From: Prosthecobacter sp. | GTDB lineage: Bacteria > Verrucomicrobiota > Verrucomicrobiia > Verrucomicrobiales > Verrucomicrobiaceae | NCBI GenBank assembly: GCA_017853885.1 | Contig: JAFMIR010000019.1 | Location: forward strand, 1 to 64,000 | Reading direction: 5' to 3' | Length of the DNA stretch: 64,000 bases | Shown here: piece by piece, positions 8,772 through 15,741 of the stretch | Layout of the letters: each line of letters begins with the position of its first letter | How positions within the stretch are numbered: position 1 is the first letter of the stretch | Notes under the pieces: model-generated | Databases searched by the model: none | What the model saw: the letters and a program-made list of their open reading frames with translations, nothing else | What the model was told of the DNA's origin: nothing | Position numbers and translations under genes: made by a program

Positions 8772-10175
8772 ATGAGAGCATTCCATGCCAACCATGCTTT
8801 GAGCAGCCGTCTGATCGAGTTTCTTGGGGGCAACTCCTTGGATCATGCTACGGCGGTATATGTGACTCATTCCGACGGTTTTGCATTCGACAGACGGGAA
8901 CTGCGTCTACCATGTGAATTGGATTGGTTTTTGCAGCATGGAATGGACATCGCGAGATCCATGGCTGACACGCAGCACCGCCTGCTGCACCTAGACGTGG
9001 AATACGTGAATTTCGACGCGCCTGCCGAAGCATTTGTAGATCCATGGCGCTGTTTTGAGCTGCAGGAGCCCGTTGTAAAAGCGATCGAATCTCTGCTGCT
9101 CGAATCAGGTATTCAACCACTGCATTTGATCACCGGCCAGGGTCACCATTTTGTCTGGCAGATCAAACGAGCGTCTGAGGTGGCTGAACGAATCAGCGCG
9201 TTGTCTCCAGCACCTGAGATGGTCGGGCCATGCATGGAGCGAATTCCACCTTTTCTCGCAAATCAGATCGTCGCTTCAGACCAAAGTTTTTTTGCCGCCA
9301 CCGCTCTGCTGGTCGAGTGGTTGGCGCATCGGGTCAAGGAAAGAGCTTCAAGACATGCTTCGCTGCCTGTCGAAATCACCGCGGTGCATGTCGGCCCCTG
9401 TGTCACACCACAGCGCGAAATGATTTCGATCGATATTTCCGAGTATGGCGATCCGCTCCACACCCGGATGATCCGGATGCCGTTTACCAAATATCGTAAA
9501 CCGTGGGTCACAGGCCTTGCTAAACGGCTCGGCATCGAGAAGGAGATTCCAGCCATTCGCGCCATACCGCTGCATGAGATGGACTTTCGCCAAGCACTCA
9601 AGGTGCGGCAGGTGGATCGTGAGGTGCAGGAGCTCGCCCATCGTGCCTGCACTCGCATACCGGTGCAGGAGGAAGGCACCAGCCTTTTGCTGGATGGTTA
9701 CCTAGCCTCACGATTGAGGCGATTTCATGAGTATTACTACTCTGCAACACATGATCCCAAGGATCGCTGGCCTGAAACGTATGAGCGAACTCCTGTGTGT
9801 ACATTGCCTCACTGCGCACAGCACGTGCTTGCACATCCCAACGACCTGCTGCTGAAGCCAGCCGGCATGCAATTGGTCACACGTTGCCTTTGCGCGCAAG
9901 GATGGCATCCACGCCATGTGGCAGGTTTGATCCGTTCAAAGTTCGAGAATCCAATATATGGCTGGGGTTTTCACTGGGAGGACTATGAACCAGGAACGCG
10001 CGCCGATTTTTATACCCGGCTTTTTGCTGGGCTTTATTGGAGTGGTTTAGACAGACTGCTGGATTTGAACTGCACCTCTACACGCGAAAAAGGGTTCTGC
10101 TTCCGATCCACTGAAACCACCTGCAATCTCGAGCCATCGCGTCTAGCCCTTCTTTCCCGCATGCCTCATGATTGA
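8772..10175 (+). CDS. Archaeo-eukaryotic primase-like protein with a PriL-like Cys-rich C-terminus
   Basis: I recognise no named bacterial family, but the motif order fits the archaeo-eukaryotic primase (AEP) superfamily. From the ATG at 8772 (467 aa; a GTG at 8751 would add seven residues) the elements are: motif I LLHLDVEY (acidic D75 and E77), motif II ITGQGHHFVW (His126), and motif III ISIDIS (D221) followed by HTRMIRMPFTKYRKP, close to the Asp then RLIRLP-SLHGK block of primase small subunits. After about residue 335 comes a second region: CTLPHC (C343, C348), a helical stretch with TRCLC (C372, C374), FENP, then LNC (C434) and GFC (C443). This order resembles the iron-sulfur C-terminal domain of primase large subunits. 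The next gene overlaps by 8 bases. Primer synthesis or repair polymerisation is inferred; there is no direct evidence. Confidence 0.65.
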   Translation: MRAFHANHALSSRLIEFLGGNSLDHATAVYVTHSDGFAFDRRELRLPCELDWFLQHGMDIARSMADTQHRLLHLDVEYVNFDAPAEAFVDPWRCFELQEPVVKAIESLLLESGIQPLHLITGQGHHFVWQIKRASEVAERISALSPAPEMVGPCMERIPPFLANQIVASDQSFFAATALLVEWLAHRVKERASRHASLPVEITAVHVGPCVTPQREMISIDISEYGDPLHTRMIRMPFTKYRKPWVTGLAKRLGIEKEIPAIRAIPLHEMDFRQALKVRQVDREVQELAHRACTRIPVQEEGTSLLLDGYLASRLRRFHEYYYSATHDPKDRWPETYERTPVCTLPHCAQHVLAHPNDLLLKPAGMQLVTRCLCAQGWHPRHVAGLIRSKFENPIYGWGFHWEDYEPGTRADFYTRLFAGLYWSGLDRLLDLNCTSTREKGFCFRSTETTCNLEPSRLALLSRMPHD

Positions 10176-11010
10176 CTGGCCGATAGCTCTTTCCACCGGC
10201 TGCTTTTACCGTCGCCGCATCACAGATGTGCTCAACGCGATTCGACGCGCGGGTTTTTTGCAGATCGAAGTTTGCTCTTCAGCATCGCATCTCGATTACC
10301 ATAACATGGATGATGTTCGCCGCGCCGCTCAGCAGATGCGTTTTTTGGATCTCCATCCTGTCTCCCTGCATGCGCCATTCGCAGCGGGCATCGACATCAC
10401 CTCCTTGGACTCCACCACTCGAGAGGCATCTGTGCAGGAACTTCTACGGGCCTGTGAAGCTGCCGCACTCCTCGGCTGCGAGAATGTTGTGCTGCATCCC
10501 GGCCCGGAACGCGAGGGACGCCCGGGAGAGATTGAATTTCTTGAGCACATGAAAAATGCGGCTGATTCACTGAATCGTGTCGCTGAGCGCTGCTGTGAAA
10601 TGAAGGTTCATTTGCTGCTGGAAAACATGCTGGCACATCTGCTTTTTGGTCACGTAAGAGACATGATGTATCTACTTGGTGAGATTCGCACATGCCATGT
10701 AGGAACCTGCTTGGACACCGGTCATGCATACCTCGCACGTGAGATGGACGTGGTGATCCAAAAGCTCTCGGGCCACCTCCAAATGGTACATGTGAATGAC
10801 AACCACGGTGACTGGGATGCACATCTACCGCCAGGAGAAGGAAGCATCGACTGGCCATGGGTGCTGCGTGAACTACGAAGTCATCACTTTGACGGCGCGC
10901 TAGTTCTGGAGCTACAAGGAAGTGGTAGCGAATCCATCGAGCAGATTTTGGAGCGTGCTACACGTGGCCGAAAGTACTTGCTCAGCATCTACCATGCACT
11001 TGCCGATTGA
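10168..11010 (+). CDS. AP_endonuc_2 TIM-barrel protein (endonuclease IV-like metal site)
   Basis: 280-residue TIM barrel of the family that holds both endonuclease IV and sugar-phosphate isomerases/epimerases. All nine potential metal ligands of an EndoIV-type trinuclear zinc site are visible at similar spacing: H68 (SLHAP), H110 (VLHPG), E152 (LLEN), D183 and H186 (LDTGH), H208 (VHVND), D217 and H219 (DAH) and E248 (LELQ). The E. coli enzyme uses H69, H109, E145, D179, H182, H216, D229, H231 and E261. The sequence PPGEGSIDW is, however, also common in isomerase-like members, so activity cannot be settled from sequence. The start overlaps the primase-like gene by 8 bases (ATGATTGA), indicating coupled translation. 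Convergent to lon with 8 bases between them. Confidence 0.75.
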   Translation: MIDWPIALSTGCFYRRRITDVLNAIRRAGFLQIEVCSSASHLDYHNMDDVRRAAQQMRFLDLHPVSLHAPFAAGIDITSLDSTTREASVQELLRACEAAALLGCENVVLHPGPEREGRPGEIEFLEHMKNAADSLNRVAERCCEMKVHLLLENMLAHLLFGHVRDMMYLLGEIRTCHVGTCLDTGHAYLAREMDVVIQKLSGHLQMVHVNDNHGDWDAHLPPGEGSIDWPWVLRELRSHHFDGALVLELQGSGSESIEQILERATRGRKYLLSIYHALAD

Positions 11011-11018
11011 GCACCGGA

Positions 11019-13469
11019 TCAGTTACAGCGCGACCTAGAGTGTGGCTTCATCGCTGGGGCCGCTTTCAGCGCTAAGTTCAACACCTCATCCACCGTCTTA
11101 ACAGGAACGATCTTCAATCGTTGCCGGACCTCTTCAGGCAGATCCGGAATGTCTTTCTCATTGAGCTTGGGTATGATCATGGTTTGAATGCCGGCGCGCA
11201 ACGCTGCAATGGATTTCTCCTTGAGTCCTCCGATGGGCAGCACGAACCCGCGCAACGTAACCTCACCCGTCATCGCCACATCGCTTCTGACAGGACGATT
11301 GGTGAAAAGCGAAGCGAGCGCGGTGAACATCGCGATACCGGCTGATGGACCATCCTTTGGTATGGCTCCAGCAGGAACATGAACATGCACTTCGTTTTCT
11401 TCGAATAGCTTTGGATCGATACGGAGCTGTCGAGCACGACTACGCACTAGACTCAACGCCGCACGAACGGATTCCTTCATCACATCGCCCAACTGACCGG
11501 TGAGTGTGAAGCCCCCTTTTCCTGGAAAACGCAGGGCTTCGATGTGCAACACCTCCCCGCCGCTGGTAGTGTAGGCCAGTCCGGTGACAACCCCAGGTGT
11601 GCTGGTTTTCAGTTTGTCCTCCCTCACAAAAGTGGGTGGACCAAGAGCCTCGCGCACGAGCGCCGGAGTAACTTTGGCTTTGATGATCTCTTCCTTCGCG
11701 ATGCGGGCGGCGACATGGCGCGTGACGGAAGCGATTTGACGCTCTAAATTTCGCACGCCAGCCTCGCGCGTATAATGCTCGATCACAGATTCAATGGCCG
11801 ATTCACTCCAAGCGCATTGCTCACGGCTAAGACCGTGTTCAGCGAGCTGACGTTTTACAAGGTAATGTCCTGCAATCTTGATTTTTTCACGCTCGGTGTA
11901 TCCCGGCAATTCGATTACCTCCATGCGGTCTCTCAGGGGAGCTGGAATAGTATCGAGGGTATTGCAGGTGGCGATGAAGAGGATTTGTGATAGATCGAAT
12001 GGAACATCGACATACCGATCCGTGAACTCCTGATTCTGCCTTGGATCTAGGACCTCGAGCAAGGCACTTGCAGGATCACCGCGAAAGTCCGCTCCCAGCT
12101 TGTCAATCTCATCGAGCATGATGACTGGATTGCGTGTTCCCAACCGCTTCAGCTCTTGAATGAGACGCCCTGGCATGGAACCGATATAAGTTCTGCGATG
12201 TCCGCGAATTTCCGATTCATCACGCATACCGCCAAGGCTAATCCGTGCAAATTTCCGCCCCAAGGCCTCAGCAATTGACTGCCCCAAACTGGTCTTGCCA
12301 ACACCAGGCGGACCCAGAAAACAAAGAATGGGGCCGCGGCCTGCAGGATTCAGTTTTCGCACGGCCAAGTATTCGATGAGCCGCTTTTTGATTTTAGCGA
12401 GACCGTGATGGTCACGTTCGAGAATCGACTGAGCCTTATACAAATCGACATGTTCTTTGTTGACGATGTTCCAAGGCAGTTCAGCGAGGGTTTCGAGATA
12501 GTTGACAATCACCGAGTGATCCGGGCTCTGAGGCGGAATCATCTCGATGCGTTTCAACTCACGATCGGCTTGAGCCCTGGCTTTTGGTGGCAACTCCGAT
12601 TTCTCCAGTCTCTGGCGGATGTCCTCGACTTGTTCCTCAGCGCCTCCATCCTGCCCAAGCTCCTTCTGAATGGCTCGCAATTGCTCGCGCAAGTAAGCCT
12701 TCTTTTGAGCTTCTGAGAGTTCACTGTGGACGTTTTCGCGTAGCCTATTTTGAAGATCGGCGATGCGCAGCTGGCTATTTAGATGTTCCTGCAATGCGGT
12801 GACTCGTCGTACAACCTGATTTTCTTCGAGCAGTTTTTGTTTTGCCTCACTATCGATGCTCAGATGGGCGGCCAGAAGGTCCGTCAAGGCTCCGACGTCA
12901 TCCAGTGTTGCAAAGAGTGCTTTGACTTCATCTGGGACATCCGGCTGTTTATCCATGAGCTTTTGGGCCGAGACGCGCAGGTTTCGGACAGCTGCCTCTG
13001 CTAGATCATCGTCCTTGGCTGGCGGTTCGCTGATCCGTGTTTCAATGCTTGCCTTCACGAAGGGCTCTTCCTGAATAACCTGCTTGAGGCGCATGCGGCT
13101 TTCACCATGCACCAAAATGAGAACACTGGTTTCGCCTTGGCGAATCATGCGAACCACCCGCCCCACAACGCCGTGATCGTACAACTCGCGCCCCCCCGGT
13201 TTTTCATTTTTTTTATCCTTCTGCAGCACAAAACCGAGCATTTTGCTGCGAGGCAGGCTTTCTTCGAGCAAACGGAGGCTAGAAGCCCGGCCAATACTGA
13301 GTGGCATCAGAGATCCCGGAAAGAGCACCGTATCACGCAGGGGAAGGATCGGTAAAACTTCCGGCACTGCTTCCACCGGTGAAGAAACCTCAGGTCCACC
13401 ATTCTCCGATGGTGAAATGCTCGCAGACGATGTGCCAGCATCTTCATCCTTCAACACCACAATATTCAT
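11019..13469 (-). CDS. lon: ATP-dependent protease Lon
   Basis: Cytoplasmic AAA+ protease that degrades misfolded and regulatory proteins. I choose the ATG at 13469 (816 aa): it overlaps the Hsp20 stop (ATGA) and is preceded by a strong ribosome site GGGAGGTG, one of the clearest in the window. Domains in order: LON substrate-binding domain (begins LPILPLRDTVLFPG), helical linker, AAA+ module with Walker A GPPGVGKT (386-393), Walker B VIMLDEIDK, and the peptidase domain with the Ser-Lys dyad at S709 (DGPSAG) and K750 (GGLKEK). The acidic N-terminal tail before the LON domain is about 35 residues. It forms an operon with the upstream Hsp20 gene, suggesting a joint heat or misfolding response. 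A second lon elsewhere in the genome is possible. Confidence 0.97.
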   Translation of the reverse strand: MNIVVLKDEDAGTSSASISPSENGGPEVSSPVEAVPEVLPILPLRDTVLFPGSLMPLSIGRASSLRLLEESLPRSKMLGFVLQKDKKNEKPGGRELYDHGVVGRVVRMIRQGETSVLILVHGESRMRLKQVIQEEPFVKASIETRISEPPAKDDDLAEAAVRNLRVSAQKLMDKQPDVPDEVKALFATLDDVGALTDLLAAHLSIDSEAKQKLLEENQVVRRVTALQEHLNSQLRIADLQNRLRENVHSELSEAQKKAYLREQLRAIQKELGQDGGAEEQVEDIRQRLEKSELPPKARAQADRELKRIEMIPPQSPDHSVIVNYLETLAELPWNIVNKEHVDLYKAQSILERDHHGLAKIKKRLIEYLAVRKLNPAGRGPILCFLGPPGVGKTSLGQSIAEALGRKFARISLGGMRDESEIRGHRRTYIGSMPGRLIQELKRLGTRNPVIMLDEIDKLGADFRGDPASALLEVLDPRQNQEFTDRYVDVPFDLSQILFIATCNTLDTIPAPLRDRMEVIELPGYTEREKIKIAGHYLVKRQLAEHGLSREQCAWSESAIESVIEHYTREAGVRNLERQIASVTRHVAARIAKEEIIKAKVTPALVREALGPPTFVREDKLKTSTPGVVTGLAYTTSGGEVLHIEALRFPGKGGFTLTGQLGDVMKESVRAALSLVRSRARQLRIDPKLFEENEVHVHVPAGAIPKDGPSAGIAMFTALASLFTNRPVRSDVAMTGEVTLRGFVLPIGGLKEKSIAALRAGIQTMIIPKLNEKDIPDLPEEVRQRLKIVPVKTVDEVLNLALKAAPAMKPHSRSRCN

Positions 13470-13888
13470 GTTTTCACCTCCCGCTGCAAGACTGGTAGAG
13501 TGATCCAGAGCCAACCGTTGTCCTGTTTGGCTGCTACGCGTTCAGCTTGAATCGGCAGAGGAACGTCAATCACACGCTCGAAACTTCCCTCCAAGATCTC
13601 CATGTCGAGGATGCGGCGGCAAGGCCCATGATGGAGAACGCTTTCTGGTGGCTGGCGCTGTCCTCGAATCACCAGGCGATGGGCAGACACTTCAATGTGA
13701 ATGTCTTCCCTTTGAACACCGGCCAGATCCACGCAGACTTCGAGGCAATCGCCATGCGCATACACATTCACCGATGGCTGCCAAGCTGTCATCAGCGAAG
13801 GTGATCCTAGAAATGGCAATCCCTGCAGTTGTGCAGCCATTGGGCCCGCCATTGGGAAAAGGCGTGTGAATCGTGTGCTTTGTGGCAT
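13466..13888 (-). CDS. Hsp20/alpha-crystallin family small heat shock protein
   Basis: 140-residue ATP-independent holdase chaperone. The alpha-crystallin core spans about residues 38-138: it opens with PSVNVYAHGDCLEVCVDLAG, continues with REDIHIEVSAHRLVIRGQR and ends with a FERVIDVPLPI strand and a WLWITLPV strand. The family's usual A-x-x-x-n-G-v-L signal is altered here to AAKQDNGWLWITLP. It is less basic and more divergent than the second Hsp20 at 23612. It sits directly upstream of lon with an ATGA overlap, so chaperone and protease are made from one message. The 5' side faces a 500-base stretch with no firm gene, where its promoter should lie. Confidence 0.88.
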   Translation of the reverse strand: MPQSTRFTRLFPMAGPMAAQLQGLPFLGSPSLMTAWQPSVNVYAHGDCLEVCVDLAGVQREDIHIEVSAHRLVIRGQRQPPESVLHHGPCRRILDMEILEGSFERVIDVPLPIQAERVAAKQDNGWLWITLPVLQREVKT

Positions 13889-14402
13889 GGCTCTAAGTGT
13901 GGAGTGTTAAGCCCACCCGGGGTGCGGTGAGCGATACGACCAAAGGACATCGTCAACTGCAGGGCAGGATGAGGTTTGGCGACTTGAAGGTTTCTCTAGC
14001 GGCCGCCCCTGGCCGACTGTGATTTGGGGCTGGCTTTCCATTGACGGATGCCTCGATCTTCACGCAGATCGTTGGACTGTTTGAAGTTGTTGTGGTGCTT
14101 GCGCGGACGCTTGGCAGTATCAGAATGATTGGCTCCAAGTTGACGCGGAAGACGAGGAGAAGCACCCTCAGACGTGAGATGACTTGGTGGATTGGGTTCA
14201 ATATCCATAAGGTTCAAGGAGGTTTGATGCGTGGGTATTTAATGGTTCAGAAAGGATCAAGGATTCACCCTCCACTCCTGGGCAGGCGCTTGAAGGCTCC
14301 TCATGTGTCTCAACTTTTTCCTTTGGAGTGAAGTCCTGATGAAGACTGATCGTTCAGGCGATGGACGGCATGAGGTAGGAAGGTGAATCCTGGGTTTTGA
14401 AA
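13889..14402. other. Weakly coding stretch between hsp20 and a lipoprotein gene
   Basis: About 510 bases with no gene I can call firmly. It holds a small basic open frame on the minus strand (listed separately). On the plus strand a perfect AAGGAGG sits at 14216-14222, four bases before an ATG at 14227 that opens a 34-codon frame ending at 14331; its product resembles nothing I know. TCCTGA (14334-14339) and TTCAGG (14353-14358) form an inverted pair like the half-sites clustered upstream of the protease gene at 14890. The promoter of hsp20-lon should lie in the part nearest 13889. Confidence 0.4.
13996..14208 (-). CDS. Possible small basic protein, unknown
   Basis: A 70-codon frame from the ATG at 14208. 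The product is hydrophilic and rich in Arg, Lys, Asn and Gln (KRPRKHHNNFKQSNDLRED, ending SARGGR), with no membrane segment, which is more like a nucleic-acid-binding peptide than random antisense. No convincing ribosome site is seen, and an overlapping minus-strand frame (13953-14201) is equally open. It could be a real small gene of the stress region or chance. I do not recognise a family. Confidence 0.3.
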   Translation of the reverse strand: MDIEPNPPSHLTSEGASPRLPRQLGANHSDTAKRPRKHHNNFKQSNDLREDRGIRQWKASPKSQSARGGR

Positions 14403-14639
14403 CTATTTCGGTGGCTCTGGAACCGGCGGAGGAGTGGTGGGGCTCGATGGTGTCGGCACAGGAGTGGATGGCGCGGGTGATGGCTCAGGTTTGGTCTCGG
14501 GCTGCGGCGGCGTGACTTTCGGCGCAGGCTCGGGAGCTTTAGCCTCATTTGCAGCAGGCGGCGTGGTAACTTCAGTCTTCTTTTGGCAGCTGGGGAGCCC
14601 AGCGAGAATGAGCAGGGTCAGGGTGAGTGTCGGCTTCAT
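14403..14639 (-). CDS. Small proline-rich lipoprotein
   Basis: 78 residues from the ATG at 14639. The N-terminus has a Lys, a hydrophobic stretch (LTLTLLILAG) and a lipobox-like LPSC, so the mature protein would begin at Cys18 and be anchored in a membrane. The rest is almost only Pro, Ala, Glu, Lys, Ser and Thr, an extended linker without a fold. I chose this start over a frame reaching 14996, because the signal peptide begins here and the longer frame crosses the divergent protease gene. The opposite strand is also open but reads as Gly-rich repeats without any signal. Function unknown; possibly an envelope spacer. Confidence 0.6.
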   Translation of the reverse strand: MKPTLTLTLLILAGLPSCQKKTEVTTPPAANEAKAPEPAPKVTPPQPETKPEPSPAPSTPVPTPSSPTTPPPVPEPPK

Positions 14640-14840
14640 GGTTTCATAGGGTTGGGTTGCGACATCCTCCTGTAGGATCGCACCAAGGGTATGGCGCGGC
14701 TTCCTCCAAAGGATGTTTGCCATTTCTAGATCGCCACCTGGCACTGCCGCCATCAGGCAGGCTTTCTTTTGCGTATCATCCTTTGGCTGACATCCAGCGC
14801 GACTTCTGCCGATTGCTGAAAACACAGGCTGTGGACTACT

Positions 14841-14881
14841 CCTGAGATCGTCAGGATCTGAGATCCTGAAACGGTTCAGGA
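14841..14881. promoter_or_regulatory. Cluster of four alternating inverted half-sites upstream of the protease gene
   Basis: In 41 bases ending 8 bases before the ATG at 14890 lie CCTGA (14841-14845), TCAGGA (14851-14856), TCCTGA (14864-14869) and TCAGGA (14876-14881), with centres 10-13 bases apart. Two overlapping palindromes result: 8-base arms TCAGGATC/GATCCTGA around TGA, and 7-base arms TCCTGAA/TTCAGGA around ACGG. The near one-turn spacing suggests a binding site for a dimeric regulator on the same DNA face. The binder is unknown. A hairpin in the 5' leader is the alternative. Confidence 0.4.
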
Positions 14882-14889
14882 ATTCGTTT

Positions 14890-15741
14890 ATGATTTCATT
14901 CCATTGCTCTCTTGCTCTGCTCGCCTTGATGGCGGCGCTGATATTGCCCTGTTGTGCAGAGGGGATGAATGCCGCGGAGAAAATGATGTGGTCCACCTAC
15001 CCAGTGGCCACGCCAAAGGGAGCGGCCACTGGGTTTATCATCCGCCGCCACCACTCAATCTTTCAAAAGAAGCGTGAGCTGGTGATGATTACCTCCAACC
15101 ACGTGCTGGAGACGCTTGGCGGCGGGCCGCTGCTGTTGGTGCTGAGATCCGGCAGGGTGGGAAGCAAGGTGGCCCCATTGTTTCTCCTGATCATGCCGCC
15201 GACCGAAGAGGCCAAGTCTTTTTATGTCACGCATCCGCTTCACGATATCTCCGCCTTCAAACTTTATTTGCCACCTGAAGTGGAGGAAATCGCGGAGACA
15301 AAGTCTTTTGTCGATGAAGACATGCTGAATGACCAAGTGACGCCACTGCACACGGGAATGGAAGTGGGCTTTTTGGGATATCCAGATGTTTTACCGGGCA
15401 CCGAGGGAGGATTTCCGGTGCTACGGAGTGGGCGGGTGGCATCCTACCCGGTGGAGGGCGAATGCTCTGGAGGACGTTTCTTGATCAATTCCGATGTGTA
15501 TGCAGGAGATAGTGGGGCGCCAGTCATCTGGATCCGCCATGCTAGGCGGCCCAAACTGGTCGGTATGGTGATCCAACGCGTGGGGCCGGAGGCGCGCAGC
15601 TTTTCCCATTTGGCGGTGGCAGTGAATGCGGAGGTCATCCGCCAGACGCTGCAAATGCTCGCAGACAGAGAGAGCCATCCCGTGCGGACGAAGGACCAAA
15701 ACCTCCCCATGCTGACACCCTCCACTCAAAACAGCCGATGA
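14890..15741 (+). CDS. Exported trypsin-like serine peptidase
   Basis: 283 residues. A signal peptide is visible (hydrophobic LALLALMAALILPCCAEG, about 7-24), possibly with lipidation at the LPCC motif, so the enzyme should act in the envelope. The trypsin-fold triad can be read in order: His in ITSNHVLE (about residue 71), Asp in HPLHDISAFKL (about 119), and Ser in DVYAGDSGAPV (about 210), with the G-D-S-G-x-P motif of chymotrypsin-like peptidases. There is no PDZ domain, unlike DegP/HtrA. The stop overlaps the start of a UspA gene (ATGA), so it opens the plus-strand stress cluster. Protein quality control in the envelope is inferred; the substrate is unknown. Confidence 0.82.
   Translation: MISFHCSLALLALMAALILPCCAEGMNAAEKMMWSTYPVATPKGAATGFIIRRHHSIFQKKRELVMITSNHVLETLGGGPLLLVLRSGRVGSKVAPLFLLIMPPTEEAKSFYVTHPLHDISAFKLYLPPEVEEIAETKSFVDEDMLNDQVTPLHTGMEVGFLGYPDVLPGTEGGFPVLRSGRVASYPVEGECSGGRFLINSDVYAGDSGAPVIWIRHARRPKLVGMVIQRVGPEARSFSHLAVAVNAEVIRQTLQMLADRESHPVRTKDQNLPMLTPSTQNSR

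Noticed and set aside
14434..14649. Gly/Val-rich plus-strand frame opposite the proline-rich lipoprotein
   Set aside because: It is the complement of Pro/Ala codons; only the minus strand has a signal peptide and lipobox.
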